From Desulfovibrio piger (lineage in GTDB: Bacteria; Desulfobacterota; Desulfovibrionia; Desulfovibrionales; Desulfovibrionaceae), in contig NZ_LT630450.1 of the NCBI RefSeq assembly GCF_900116045.1, positions 1-64,000 of the forward strand: 64,000 nucleotides of DNA, written 5' to 3'. The notes below the pieces were generated by a model that was not told the DNA's origin, did no database searches, and was given only the letters and a program-made list of their open reading frames with translations. Position numbers and translations under genes: made by a program. Of the stretch, positions 50,536-60,346 are shown in pieces (within the stretch, counting starts at the first letter, position 1; each line of letters starts with the position of its first letter).

Positions 50536-53500
50536 ATGGAAGTTTTCAGCGTATTTGCCACGTTGTCCCTGGTGGACATGATTTCCGGCCCTCTGGACCG
50601 GGTACGGCGCGCCATGCGAAGCGTGGAAGGCGGCGTGGCGACGCTGGGACAGCGCATGGGCAATCTTGCCCTGGCCATGGCTCCGGTGGCGCTGGCCGCC
50701 GGAGTCATGCTGGGGGCGTTCGGCATGGCGGCGAGCAAGGCCATGGCCTTTGAATCGGCCATGGCCGACGTGGCGAAGGTGGTCAACTTCGAGACGCAGT
50801 CCGAATTTCAGGCCATGAACAAGACGGTCATGGATATGGCCGGACGCATCCCCATGGCGGCGGACGGCATAGCGGCCATTATTGCCGCAGCCGGGCAGTC
50901 CGGGGTGGCCAAACAGGACCTTGCTGAGTTCGCGGAACAGGCCGCGAAAATGGGCGTGGCCTTCGATCTTACGGGCGATCAGGCGGGCAAGATGATGTCC
51001 GACTGGCGCGCGGGTATGAATCTGACATTGCCGCAGGTTTATTCCCTGGCCGACGCGGTGAACCACCTTTCCAACAACATGAACGCGACGGCTCCGGCGT
51101 TGGGTGAAGTCATCCAGCGCGTGGGCGCGGTGGCCATGGTCTGCGGCCTGTCGGAAACGAAGGTGGCGGCGCTCGGCGCGGCCTTCCTTTCCGCCGGGGC
51201 CAGCCCGGAAGTGGCGGCGACGGCGCTCAAGAGCTTCACCACCACGCTGGTCAAGGGCACGGCCATGAGCAAGGACCAGGCCGCCGCCTTTGCGTCCATC
51301 GGCCTGTCCGCCACGCAACTGGCAAAGGACATGCAGACCGATGCGCAGGGAACGATTTTCAAGGTCCTTGAAGCCATAGCGGCCAAGCCCAAAGAACTGC
51401 AAATGTCGCTGCTCACAACCATGTTCGGGCAGGAAGCGCTGGGCAGTATCGCGCCGCTTCTGCAGAACATGGGCAATCTCTCTCAGGCGTTCGAGCTTGT
51501 GGGGGACAAGGCCAACTACGCCGGTTCCATGCAGGCGGAGTTCGACACACGCAGCAAGACCGTTGCCAACACGCTGCAACTTCTGTCCAACAAGCTGACT
51601 AATCTTGCCATATCTGTGGGAAACGCCTTTCTGCCGTCCATCGGCTGGGCGGCGGAGAAGCTGGGCGTATTTGTGGACATGCTGCGGGCCGCAGCCGAGA
51701 CCAGGGCAGGACAATGGTTGCTGCAACTGGCCGGAGCCATGGGCACGGCGCTGGTGGTGCTGACGGCGCTTTCCGCGTCCATGTGGTTCTTTTCGGCTTT
51801 GCCCGCCATGCTGGGCAAGGCCCTGCTGCCGCTGAAAACTGCGCTGCTTGGCCTTGGCGCGCCGATATATGCCGCCATTGCCGTGCTGGGGCTGCTTTAT
51901 GCCGCATACCGTACCAACTTCGGCGGTATGGCGGATTACCTGCACGAATGCTGGAACAAGATCACGTTGACGGTCAAGGGCGTGCTTTCCGTGTTCCAGA
52001 CGCTCAAGGACGGCAGCGGAGAAATCCGGGGCGAACTGGCCACGCAAATCAAGGCCGCCGGACTGGTGGGGCTTGTGACCACGGTTTCCCGCGTGGTGTA
52101 CCGTATCCAAGCGGTGTTCAAGGGATTCAGCAAGGCGCTTTCCAATGCCTTTGCGCGCATCGACGTTATTTTTGTGCCCGTGCGTCTGGCAGTGGCCGAA
52201 CTCATGCAGGCGCTTTCCGGTCTGTTCGGCCTGTTCACGGGCAACGAAGTGACCAGCGCCGCCTCGTCCTGGGAAGCCTTCGGCGCGGCCCTGGGAGAGA
52301 TCGCTGGCGGAGTGCTGGAAGGACTGGCCACGGGCTTTGCCTGGCTGGTGGACGGAGTGAGGCTGTTTGCTTCCGTCATCGGGCACCTGATAGACGGCGT
52401 TTCGGCGCTGTGCGGCTGGCTGCTGGACCTTGGCGGGGCCACGAATGAAGCCAACGCGGCAGCGGACCCCTTCGCCTGGTCGAATCTCGGAAAGGTACTC
52501 GGCTATGTGCTGGGGCTGTTTGTGGCCTGGAAAGCCGCGCTTCTGGCCGTGCGCGGTGTCATGGTGGCGGTATCTGCCGCGACAAAGGCGTGGGCCGCCG
52601 TGCAGTGGGTTCTCAACGCGGCCATGAGCGCCAATCCCATAGGTCTGGTTGTCATTGCTATCGCGGGTCTGATTGCCGCCGGGGCGTGGCTTGTTCAAAA
52701 CTGGGATGAAATTGCCGCGTGGTGGAATGATTTATGGGGCGGCATAGCGGCCTGGACCGTAGAGAAATGGGACGCCATCACGGGCACGATTACCGGGGCG
52801 TGGGATTCCATCATTTCCGGCATTACGGGCTTCGGCGTATCCATCCTTTCCGGTCTGCAAGGCGCGTGGGATACGGCCAGTGGCGCGGCGAGCGCGGCAT
52901 GGGAAGGCATCAAGGGCATTGTTTCCGGCGCGTGGGACGCCATTGTGGGCGGTATCGCGGGCTTCGGGGCGTCCCTGCTGGCTGAGATAACGGAAGCCTG
53001 GAACGCCGTGCTGGAATTTTTCGGCGGGCTAAACCTCTTTGAATCCGGGGCGAAACTGCTTTCCACCTTTGTGGACGGCATCAAGAGCATGGCGTCATCC
53101 GTGGTGGAATCCGTGGAAGGTGTATTTACCAAGGTGCGTGAGTACCTGCCGTTTTCGGACGCCCATGTGGGGCCGCTTTCTCAGCTCACGCTTTCCGGGG
53201 CGCGCATGATGACCACGCTTGCCGAGGGTGTGACCAGTGCCCAGGGCGGGCTTGTTTCCAAAGTGTCCGGCGCGCTTTCCGCCGTGGGCGGGGCCATCCG
53301 CAACTGGTGGAACGGTCTCGGCACCCCCGCAAAGGACGCCGTTCCGGATCTTCCGAAAACTCCGGCAGCATCGGAACTGTCTGCCGCCGTACGGCAGGCC
53401 GCAGTGCCGGATATGCCGCCTTTGCGTATGGAAGCGGAAATCCCCGCCGTGCCTCCGCTGAGAATGGAAGCCCCGACGCTGCCCTCTCCCGCTCCTCTGG

Positions 53501-53829
53501 AGCTGCGCACGGGAGCCGTGCCGGAACTGCCCGGACTGGAAGTTGCGGTTCCTGCCATGCCGGAAGCTCCGGCCATGGCGGCTCCGGAACTGCCTTCCAT
53601 GCCTGAGATGGAAACGCCGGAAGTGGTCATTCCGCAAGCGCCGTCCTTTGACGTGCCGGACGCTGAACAAAGCGGCGGTTCACGGCGTACCGGCGGCGAT
53701 ACGGGCGGCCAGACCATCAGTATTTACGGGGACATCATCCTGCCCAATGTCCAGAACGCGGAGGACTTCGGGGAGGCCATGCGCCAATATCTGCAAGGGG
53801 AGATTTCCATGATGGAGGGTATGGCATGA
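50536..53829 (+). CDS. Tape measure protein
   Basis: 1097 residues. The N-terminal TP901-type core (FESAMADVAKVVNFETQSEFQAMNKTVMDMAGRIP) is followed by several hydrophobic helices (about 380-470 and 640-720), a stretch of W-rich repeats (WDAITGTITGAWDSIISGITGFG) and a Pro/Met/Glu-rich C-terminus. It sets tail length and enters the host membrane at infection. Confidence 0.9.
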   Translation: MEVFSVFATLSLVDMISGPLDRVRRAMRSVEGGVATLGQRMGNLALAMAPVALAAGVMLGAFGMAASKAMAFESAMADVAKVVNFETQSEFQAMNKTVMDMAGRIPMAADGIAAIIAAAGQSGVAKQDLAEFAEQAAKMGVAFDLTGDQAGKMMSDWRAGMNLTLPQVYSLADAVNHLSNNMNATAPALGEVIQRVGAVAMVCGLSETKVAALGAAFLSAGASPEVAATALKSFTTTLVKGTAMSKDQAAAFASIGLSATQLAKDMQTDAQGTIFKVLEAIAAKPKELQMSLLTTMFGQEALGSIAPLLQNMGNLSQAFELVGDKANYAGSMQAEFDTRSKTVANTLQLLSNKLTNLAISVGNAFLPSIGWAAEKLGVFVDMLRAAAETRAGQWLLQLAGAMGTALVVLTALSASMWFFSALPAMLGKALLPLKTALLGLGAPIYAAIAVLGLLYAAYRTNFGGMADYLHECWNKITLTVKGVLSVFQTLKDGSGEIRGELATQIKAAGLVGLVTTVSRVVYRIQAVFKGFSKALSNAFARIDVIFVPVRLAVAELMQALSGLFGLFTGNEVTSAASSWEAFGAALGEIAGGVLEGLATGFAWLVDGVRLFASVIGHLIDGVSALCGWLLDLGGATNEANAAADPFAWSNLGKVLGYVLGLFVAWKAALLAVRGVMVAVSAATKAWAAVQWVLNAAMSANPIGLVVIAIAGLIAAGAWLVQNWDEIAAWWNDLWGGIAAWTVEKWDAITGTITGAWDSIISGITGFGVSILSGLQGAWDTASGAASAAWEGIKGIVSGAWDAIVGGIAGFGASLLAEITEAWNAVLEFFGGLNLFESGAKLLSTFVDGIKSMASSVVESVEGVFTKVREYLPFSDAHVGPLSQLTLSGARMMTTLAEGVTSAQGGLVSKVSGALSAVGGAIRNWWNGLGTPAKDAVPDLPKTPAASELSAAVRQAAVPDMPPLRMEAEIPAVPPLRMEAPTLPSPAPLELRTGAVPELPGLEVAVPAMPEAPAMAAPELPSMPEMETPEVVIPQAPSFDVPDAEQSGGSRRTGGDTGGQTISIYGDIILPNVQNAEDFGEAMRQYLQGEISMMEGMA

Positions 53830-54392
53830 GTCAGGCCAATGGCGGGCAGGAACAAACATCGAAGCTGATCACCTTTGAAGACGGCGTGGTGACTCTGGCC
53901 GGGGAAGAGGTGCCGGGCATTTTGCGTTCCCTGCGCGTGGACGGCAAGGTCCGCTTCGATGAACAGAAGGTGGACGGTTCCTCCGGCAAGAAAAAGACGC
54001 CGCAGGGCTTTGAGGACAGCGACATCATGATTTCGCTGTACCTGGTGACGGACGAGGATTCCAGTTGCTACGACAAACTGGAAACGCTTTCCGGCATGTT
54101 CCGCAAGGTGGACGACAAGGCGAACCCGCAAATCTACACGGTGGCGAACCGGCACTTGCTGGCGCGGGGCGTGCGGCAGGTGGTTTTCTCCAAGCTCCAG
54201 ACAGCGGAGAATGACGCCACGGACGAAATCACGGCCACGCTGGGCTTTGTGGAGCACAATCCGCCTGTGGTCAAGACGGAAAAGGCACAGGCAAAGACGC
54301 CCACCAGCAAGGAACTGGCGGAACAGGCGGCGGAGAAGGCCAAACAGGCCGCCGAACCAAAGGAAGACGAACTTATCATCACGGCGGAATAA
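53826..54392 (+). CDS. Baseplate/tail hub-associated protein
   Basis: 188 residues in the position of Mu gpN. N-terminal beta domain (ITFEDGVVTLAGEEVPGILRSLRVDGKVRFDEQKVDGSSG) and a Lys/Glu/Ala-rich C-terminal tail. The VDGSSGKKK pattern recalls Mu-like DUF6046/XkdN-type baseplate proteins. Start overlaps the tape measure stop (ATGA). Confidence 0.55.
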   Translation: MSQANGGQEQTSKLITFEDGVVTLAGEEVPGILRSLRVDGKVRFDEQKVDGSSGKKKTPQGFEDSDIMISLYLVTDEDSSCYDKLETLSGMFRKVDDKANPQIYTVANRHLLARGVRQVVFSKLQTAENDATDEITATLGFVEHNPPVVKTEKAQAKTPTSKELAEQAAEKAKQAAEPKEDELIITAE

Positions 54393-54394
54393 CC

Positions 54395-55192
54395 ATGATC
54401 GAAGGAATCAACATCCGCTGCAACGTGGGCGGCGTGGAAGTGCTGCGCAGCCCGCGCATTGTGCTGACGCTGCGCCGCCGGGCCGTGGTCTCCACCTGCG
54501 AAGTGGACATCCCGGACGCGGACGGCTCGGTGCAGGTCTCTCTCGCTAAAAAACAGGCGGTGCGTGTGCGCTTCGGGCACCGGGGCGAAGGCGGCACCTG
54601 GCACGACTGGTCCGGTACGGTGAAGGATTTTCAGCCTGCCGGACCGGATACCATCCGCGTGCAGGCCGTGGGGCTGGAACAGGCGCTTATCGATACCACG
54701 GTGACGGAAGCCATGCACGGGGAACCGGCGGACGTAGTGGCCCGCCGCCTGCTGTCGTCCACAGGGCTGCCCGTGGCGGGCATCACTATCCCGTCGGAGA
54801 CCTTCCCGCATATCGTGTTCAGCAACGTAACCGTGGCGCGGGCCATCAAACAGCTTGCCGCCAGCCTGGAACGGAGCTTCGGGCACGACCTTTCCCGGCA
54901 CGCGGTCTGGCTGGGGGAAGCGGGCCTGTACTGGTCAGACGGCGACGAACCGGGTGACGTGTTTGTGGTGGAAACGGCGGCCAACCTGATAACGAACAGC
55001 CCGAACCCGGCGGGCATGAGCGTGGCCGTGTCCACCATTCTGCCGGGGCTGACCCACAGCCACAGGATACGCATAAGGGACACGCGGCGGGACTTTTCGG
55101 AGCTGGTACGCGCGGAAGAGGTCATCCATACCCTGGGCGTGGACGGGAACACGACCACCATCGGCTATGGCGCAAATCAGGGGTGGGGATAA
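54395..55192 (+). CDS. Baseplate hub protein (Mu gpP-like)
   Basis: 265 residues resembling contractile-tail hub proteins (gpD/gpP): VLTLRRRAVVSTCEVDIPDADG, VRFGHRGEGGTWHDWSGTV, GEPADVVARRLL, VSTILPGLTHSHRIRIRDTRR. It is shorter than Mu P (about 380). Confidence 0.65.
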   Translation: MIEGINIRCNVGGVEVLRSPRIVLTLRRRAVVSTCEVDIPDADGSVQVSLAKKQAVRVRFGHRGEGGTWHDWSGTVKDFQPAGPDTIRVQAVGLEQALIDTTVTEAMHGEPADVVARRLLSSTGLPVAGITIPSETFPHIVFSNVTVARAIKQLAASLERSFGHDLSRHAVWLGEAGLYWSDGDEPGDVFVVETAANLITNSPNPAGMSVAVSTILPGLTHSHRIRIRDTRRDFSELVRAEEVIHTLGVDGNTTTIGYGANQGWG

Positions 55193-55908
55193 TGGCGGAA
55201 CAGAACCTTCTTTCCCTGCTCAAACGCGCTCTGGAACTGGCCATGCCGGACTTGCGGGCCTACTACCGCATGACGCGCAAGGCAAAGGTCGTGGCGGCGT
55301 ATGCCAGCGACGGGCGCTATTATGCGGACGTGCAGCCGCTCCGGAACGACGAAAGCCCGGACACGTCGGAGCCGGTCATTCCCAAGGTGGAAATCCCTAT
55401 CGTATGGGGCGGGCCGAAAAGGGGTATCGTCTGCCCTCCGGCGGTGGGGACGCTGTGCGATCTTTCCTATTACGACGGGGACCCGAACTATCCGCGCATC
55501 AGCAACTTCCGCTGGCAGACGAACGGCGCGCCGGACTGTGAACTGGACGAACTCATTATCCAGCAGACGCCGGGCGTGAGCCTCAAGATAGAAAAGGACG
55601 GTTCCTTTCTGACTATTTCGCCTGAAAACTGGACTGTGGAAGTAGGAGGGAATGCCGTCATCAAAGCGGAGGGCAACGCGACTGTGGAAGCAGCCGGCAC
55701 GCTGACACTGCAAGCGCCGAACATCATCAAGAACGGGAACGAGACGTGCGCGGGCAAAGACGGCGGCACGGGAACCACCACGGAGAATGCCCACCGGACC
55801 ACCAACGGCAGCATCACGGTCAACGGGCCGCTCACAGTGAACGGCGACCTGTCAGTCTCCGGCAATGCCTTTGCCGGGAGTCGCAGTGGCGGGAGTTGTC
55901 CACATTAG
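55192..55908 (+). CDS. Baseplate spike protein (Mu gp45-like)
   Basis: 238 residues. N-terminal OB-like domain (KAKVVAAYASDGRYYADVQPLRND, VWGGPKRGIVCPPAVGTLCDLSYYDGDPN) and a C-terminal beta-helix with repeats (VIKAEGNATVEAAGTLTLQAP, TTNGSITVNGPLTVNGDLSVSG), ending GSCPH. It pierces the outer membrane. Start overlaps the preceding stop (TAATG). Confidence 0.85.
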   Translation: MAEQNLLSLLKRALELAMPDLRAYYRMTRKAKVVAAYASDGRYYADVQPLRNDESPDTSEPVIPKVEIPIVWGGPKRGIVCPPAVGTLCDLSYYDGDPNYPRISNFRWQTNGAPDCELDELIIQQTPGVSLKIEKDGSFLTISPENWTVEVGGNAVIKAEGNATVEAAGTLTLQAPNIIKNGNETCAGKDGGTGTTTENAHRTTNGSITVNGPLTVNGDLSVSGNAFAGSRSGGSCPH

Positions 55909-55963
55909 CTCCATTCTCATTTCTTGTGCAAAAAAACAGGGATGAAAATCCCCATGAAAAACC

Positions 55964-56006
55964 TTCGCATGGAGCGCGTCCTTTCCGGGCGCGCTCCTCT
56001 TTTTTG
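55964..56006 (+). repeat. Late-region repeat R5 with terminator
   Basis: 27-bp motif at 55964-55990, identical to R4 through the hairpin; the T run follows (to 56006). It lies between spike and wedge genes. Confidence 0.8.
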
Positions 56007-56022
56007 TGCCAGTATCGGTTGC

Positions 56023-56478
56023 ATGAATACGGCAAACGAGTTTTGGGGACAGGACATAGCCCTTGACGACAACGGGCAGGCGCGCGTGGCGGCCAACGGC
56101 GAACTGGTGCTGACGGACGGCGTGGAAACGGGCGTGCAGGATATCAAGCTACGCCTGTTCACCCGTCTGGGCGCGCTGTTCTACGACCTGGACTTCGGCA
56201 GCCTCATTTCCGACTGGTTCTATGAGGACAGCACGGCCACGACACGGGCGGCCTTTCTGGCGGAAGTGACCATGCGCGTGGAAGAAGATCCGCGCGTGGT
56301 GGTGGGGAGCGTCAAAAGCAGTCTGCTTGCCTGGAATGAAAATTCCATCACCGTGGCCGTGCAATGGCGTTTCATCGGAGAAGACCAGCCGTTGAACCTG
56401 GTGCTTACGGCGAACAAGAGTGTGCGGGAACTGGTCATACGCGACGGCAGATACAACGAACCGGAGGCGGCGCTATGA
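56023..56478 (+). CDS. Baseplate wedge protein (Mu gp46-like)
   Basis: 151 residues: WGQDIALDDNGQARVAANGELVLTDGVETGVQDIKLRLFTRLGALFYDLDFGS is typical of the gp46/GPW_gp25 family. The start at 56023 follows the R5 terminator. Confidence 0.85.
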   Translation: MNTANEFWGQDIALDDNGQARVAANGELVLTDGVETGVQDIKLRLFTRLGALFYDLDFGSLISDWFYEDSTATTRAAFLAEVTMRVEEDPRVVVGSVKSSLLAWNENSITVAVQWRFIGEDQPLNLVLTANKSVRELVIRDGRYNEPEAAL

Positions 56479-57626
56479 GCCTACGACTTTCCAAAGATAT
56501 AAGCGATATCCGCGCCGGACTTTTTGAACGCATCGAGTCCGTGCAGGACGAGTATGCGGCCAAGGGCTGGCTGCCTGCACGCCTCAATCTGAACAAGGGC
56601 ATCGTGCGGGGCATCATCGAGCTGTTCGCCTGGGGCCTGTGGCAGCTCTACAACTTTCTTGCCGTCATCCATAGGCAGGCTATTCCGCTTGAGGCCACGG
56701 GGGAGTGGCTGGACACGCACGCGGCGCAGGTGGACGAAAGCCGCAAGCCCGCCACAAAGGCGCGAGGCAATGTGCTGTTTTTGCGCGGGGATCAGACCGG
56801 GAACGTGCGCATTCCCGCCGGGCGTATCGTGCGGACACAGCCCGACGGCAAGGGCGATATCTACCGTTATGTGACGGATGAGCTGGCCGTACTGCCGGAA
56901 GGCGCGGCATCCGTGGCCGTGCCCGCCACGGCGGAGGAATACGGCCAGGGAGCCAACGCCGCAGTGGGGCAGATATGCGAGCTTGTCACTCCGGTGGAAG
57001 GCATTTCGGGTGTGACCAATGCGGCGGACTGGCTGATTGAGGAAGGCGCGGATGCGGAAAGCGACACAAGTTTGCGACGGCGCTATGTGCTGGCCTGGCA
57101 GCGTCAGGCGGGCGTGACCCGCGCGGCCTATGAAGCGGCGGCGCTTTCGGTTCCTGGTGTGGTGGACGTGTATGTGGCGGACCAGCATCCGCGCGGGGAA
57201 GGCACGGTGGATGTCGTGGTCATGGGAACGGCGGGTATGCCTACGTCAAGCCTGCTGTCGGACGTGCGCGCCGCTCTGGACGCGGCCATCGTCATCAATC
57301 ACGACCTCCTGGTCAGAGCTCCGGAGCCGGTGAACGTGTCGGTCAAGGCCGTGCTGGAACTGCTCTCCGGGGACGCCGACTCCGTGAAGGCGGAAGCGGA
57401 AAACTGGGTGCGTTCCATGTTTTCCTACGGCGACGACCCGGATATTCCGCGTTTTTCCATCGGTAAGGACGTGGTGCGGGACCGTTTGGCCTCCGGCCTT
57501 GTATCCATTGCCGGGGTGAAGCGTATCCGCTGGGAAAGCCCGACGGAGGATGTGGAGATTCCGGCGGGGGGGCTGGCCGTGCTGGAAGCCCTGGACCTGC
57601 AAACGGTCTGGGTAGCGGAGGAATAG
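56475..57626 (+). CDS. Baseplate J-like protein (Mu gp47-like)
   Basis: 383 residues of the baseplate J family: EATGEWLDTHAAQVDESRKPATKARGNVLFLRG, RIPAGRIVRTQPDG, TSLRRRYVLAWQRQAGVTRAAYEAAALSVPGVVDVYVADQHPRGEGTVDVVV. Start overlaps the gp46-like stop (ATGA). Confidence 0.92.
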   Translation: MSLRLSKDISDIRAGLFERIESVQDEYAAKGWLPARLNLNKGIVRGIIELFAWGLWQLYNFLAVIHRQAIPLEATGEWLDTHAAQVDESRKPATKARGNVLFLRGDQTGNVRIPAGRIVRTQPDGKGDIYRYVTDELAVLPEGAASVAVPATAEEYGQGANAAVGQICELVTPVEGISGVTNAADWLIEEGADAESDTSLRRRYVLAWQRQAGVTRAAYEAAALSVPGVVDVYVADQHPRGEGTVDVVVMGTAGMPTSSLLSDVRAALDAAIVINHDLLVRAPEPVNVSVKAVLELLSGDADSVKAEAENWVRSMFSYGDDPDIPRFSIGKDVVRDRLASGLVSIAGVKRIRWESPTEDVEIPAGGLAVLEALDLQTVWVAEE

Positions 57627-57629
57627 GCC

Positions 57630-59009
57630 ATGGCAAGCCCGTTCTGGCAATATTTCCATGACAAGCTGAACTGGCCCGCCATCTTCCGTCCCGGCCCTGT
57701 ATCGGCGCTGGCGAAGGGGCTGGCGCTGTATATGGATGACGTGCGGGAGGACATCTTGTGGCTTCGCCGTCAGTGGAACCCGGTCACGGCTGACGATGAA
57801 AGGATAGCCGCCTACGGGGCCAGCCGGGGCATTTTGCGCACACGCTATGACACGGACGAAAGCTACCGCCTGCGCGTGGTCAACGCCTTTGCCTGGCACA
57901 AGCTGGGCGGCAAGGTTCAGGGGCTGGTGCGGATTCTGGCGGAAAACGGCTTTGCGGGCGCGGTCATCGTACCGGTGAACGACGTGCGCCGCCATGACGC
58001 GGCATTGTCCCACAACGGAGCAGCCACCTACAATGACGGCCTGTGCTGGGCACAGTTTGACGTGAAGCTGGTGGAAATCCCGGAACAGGGGCTGAACGCG
58101 GACATTCTGGCCTGGTTCCGCTGGCTGGTGAACGAATACAAGCCCGCGCGTTCCATCCTGCGGGCCATGTCCTGGAAAACCAGCTTTGAAGACGAAACGG
58201 CTTTCACGGAAGCGGACGGCGTATGGCTTGCCGTCAAGCCTGAGTATGAAGACCGGCGCAAGTGGGGCTTTCCGCTGCATGACGGTTCCATCCGGTATGA
58301 CAACGGCCTGTTCCGGGCGCATGACGGGCGTCTGTTCCATGACGGGGACGCCCCGTACACGCGCTGGGAACCTTTTGGCCATCTGCATGATGCCCGGCTT
58401 GAGAGTCTGGACGTGGCCGTGCGGCCCGTCATGGTGGACACGGTGCGTTATACGCCGCTGCACAACGGGGCGCTGCTTTATGACGGACAGGGTCGTCACG
58501 GCACGCTTGAGACTCCCGCCGTGGATACCCTGAACACGCGGCTTTCCGCCTTCTGCCGGGACGGCGTGAACGTGCGGGAAGAGGTGGAAACGCGTCTGGA
58601 AGTATCCGTCCTTGACGAAGTGGGCCGCTATCACGACGGCGGCATTTCCCACGGGCAGCGCTATGTCAGCCTGCGCAACGGAGCCTTTTTCCATGACGGT
58701 TCCCGCCCGCGCGGCCAGTTTGGCGGACGCACGGACTTTTCCGGTCTGCGCCACGACCGGCGCGCCCTGCATGACGGCACGGCCCTGCATCATCTGTGGG
58801 GCTGGCTGCCCACGGCGGGGGAACGCGCTCCCGTCTTCACCTATGCCACGCTGTCCGACGTATGCGCCGTTGCCGTGAGCACGGCGGGCATGGAGGACGC
58901 TTTCACACTGACGGAGGACGTGACCGTGCGGGTGCTGCGCTACACGCTGCATGACGGTACGGCCTTCCACAACAGCGGGCCGCGCTACGGCGGCAAGGAG
59001 CTTGTATGA
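57630..59009 (+). CDS. Tail protein (P2 gpI-like) with HDG repeats
   Basis: 459 residues. Residues 1-190 resemble P2 gpI/Mu gp48-type proteins (LRRQWNPVTADDERIAAYGASRGI, SYRLRVVNAFAWHKLGGKVQGLVRILAENGF). From about 205, short HDG/HNG units recur at least ten times (LHDGSIRYDNGLFRAHDG, LFHDGDA, LHNGALLYDGQ, YHDGGISHG, FFHDGS, LHDGTALHH, LHDGTAFHN). They probably form a repeated beta structure, perhaps metal-binding, that joins the fibre to the baseplate. Confidence 0.72.
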   Translation: MASPFWQYFHDKLNWPAIFRPGPVSALAKGLALYMDDVREDILWLRRQWNPVTADDERIAAYGASRGILRTRYDTDESYRLRVVNAFAWHKLGGKVQGLVRILAENGFAGAVIVPVNDVRRHDAALSHNGAATYNDGLCWAQFDVKLVEIPEQGLNADILAWFRWLVNEYKPARSILRAMSWKTSFEDETAFTEADGVWLAVKPEYEDRRKWGFPLHDGSIRYDNGLFRAHDGRLFHDGDAPYTRWEPFGHLHDARLESLDVAVRPVMVDTVRYTPLHNGALLYDGQGRHGTLETPAVDTLNTRLSAFCRDGVNVREEVETRLEVSVLDEVGRYHDGGISHGQRYVSLRNGAFFHDGSRPRGQFGGRTDFSGLRHDRRALHDGTALHHLWGWLPTAGERAPVFTYATLSDVCAVAVSTAGMEDAFTLTEDVTVRVLRYTLHDGTAFHNSGPRYGGKELV

Positions 59010-59443
59010 ATTTCAGAGACGAAGCCCGGCTGCGGGGCGTTTTCGACATCCGCGTCATCAAGGCGGGGCGGGAAATCGAACATTACCGGGATGAAAACAT
59101 GATTATGAGCAGCGCGCGGGACGCGCTGGCCCGGCTTATTGGCGGGGCCGGTTCGGGAAAAACGGTAACAAAAATCGGCGTGGGCACCAACGGCAACGGC
59201 CCGACGCCGGACGACAAGGGACTGACCGGGGCCTACTCCAAGCCTGTGTCGGGCTGCACCTATCCGGCCACGGGGGAAGCCTGCTTCGCCTTCACCATCG
59301 GCGCGGGCGAAGCCAACGGCAAGAGCATTCGTGAGTTCGGCCTGCTCTGTTCGGACGGGACGCTGTTCGCCCGCAAGACGCGCGGCGTCATCGAGAAGGC
59401 GGACGACATTGAAATCACGGGGACCTGGACCATCAAATTCTAA
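59006..59443 (+). CDS. Tail fibre-region protein, function unknown
   Basis: 145 residues: DEARLRGVFDIRVIKAGREIEHYRDENMI, then a beta-rich part (KIGVGTNGNGPTPDDKGLTGAY). Common as a small tail protein next to fibre genes. Start overlaps the previous stop. Confidence 0.6.
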   Translation: MNFRDEARLRGVFDIRVIKAGREIEHYRDENMIMSSARDALARLIGGAGSGKTVTKIGVGTNGNGPTPDDKGLTGAYSKPVSGCTYPATGEACFAFTIGAGEANGKSIREFGLLCSDGTLFARKTRGVIEKADDIEITGTWTIKF

Positions 59444-59454
59444 GGCGGTGAATT

Positions 59455-60336
59455 ATGGCGAATCTGAAAGAAACAGCGCAGTGGGAAGACGGTATCTACC
59501 GCATCGAGCTTACGGACCCCGTGGTGGGCGGGGAAGACGGGATAGACAATATCCAGGCAAAGCAGCTCGGCAACCGTACATTATACCTGAAAAAGAAACT
59601 GGAAGGAATGGAAGGCACGGTGGACGGCTATGCGCCGGACATGCAGGAAGCGCTCTTTGCCGGTCTGAAGCTGGGGCTTGACCTGGGCGCGCTGGCCATG
59701 AAGGAGCACGAACAGACCAGGCTCACGCGCTTTCAGGAACTCCGGGCGACAGTCAAAAACCGGGGCGTCAAGTCGGGCGTGACCCTTTCCAAAAGTTCCA
59801 CGGCCACACGCAACATCAGTTGCAGCGACGGCGTGGTGTTCATGAACGGACGGGAATACCCGGTGGCCAACCAGACCAACACGGCCAGCGTGGCCAGCAA
59901 TACCACGGAGAAGTCTGGCGTGGTCATCATCTATATGTTCCAGACCGAGGCGGGGATCATCGACGTGGCGGCCACGACGCTGAACGGCCCCATGCCGGAT
60001 GGGGCCATAGAACTTGCCCGCGCCACGGTTCCGGCGGGGAACACGGAAGAAAACGACCCGTATCTGGAAAGCGTCACCATCACGGACAGCGCGCGCCGTG
60101 AACCGGGCTGGCCGAACATTCAGAAAGCGCCCGCCACGGTGTCCGTGGCGCTGAACCGCACACTGCCGGACGCGGACTATCAGGTCATGCCGGAAATCCT
60201 GTCCTGCGCGGGCGGCGGGCATCAGGCCGGGGAAGCGCGCGTGCGCGACAAGCTGAAAAACGGCTTCAAGCTGACGGTGAACGGCACGGCGGACGATGTG
60301 GACGTGCGTCTGCTGGTGGCCCATCCGGCCATATAA
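59455..60336 (+). CDS. Tail fibre-like protein
   Basis: 293 residues. N-terminal attachment-like segment (ANLKETAQWEDGIYRIELTDPVVGGEDGIDNIQAKQLGNRTLYLKKKLEG) is typical of phage fibres; the rest is beta-rich (TRNISCSDGVVFMNGREYPVANQTNTASVASN). It lies just before the retroelement target gene, so it may carry the diversified receptor-binding protein. Confidence 0.7.
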   Translation: MANLKETAQWEDGIYRIELTDPVVGGEDGIDNIQAKQLGNRTLYLKKKLEGMEGTVDGYAPDMQEALFAGLKLGLDLGALAMKEHEQTRLTRFQELRATVKNRGVKSGVTLSKSSTATRNISCSDGVVFMNGREYPVANQTNTASVASNTTEKSGVVIIYMFQTEAGIIDVAATTLNGPMPDGAIELARATVPAGNTEENDPYLESVTITDSARREPGWPNIQKAPATVSVALNRTLPDADYQVMPEILSCAGGGHQAGEARVRDKLKNGFKLTVNGTADDVDVRLLVAHPAI

Positions 60337-60346
60337 GGAGGAAGAT

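Noticed and set aside
50473..52698. A 741-codon minus-strand frame within the tape measure gene
   Set aside because: Antisense shadow; His/Arg/Gln/Gly-rich with no ribosome site.
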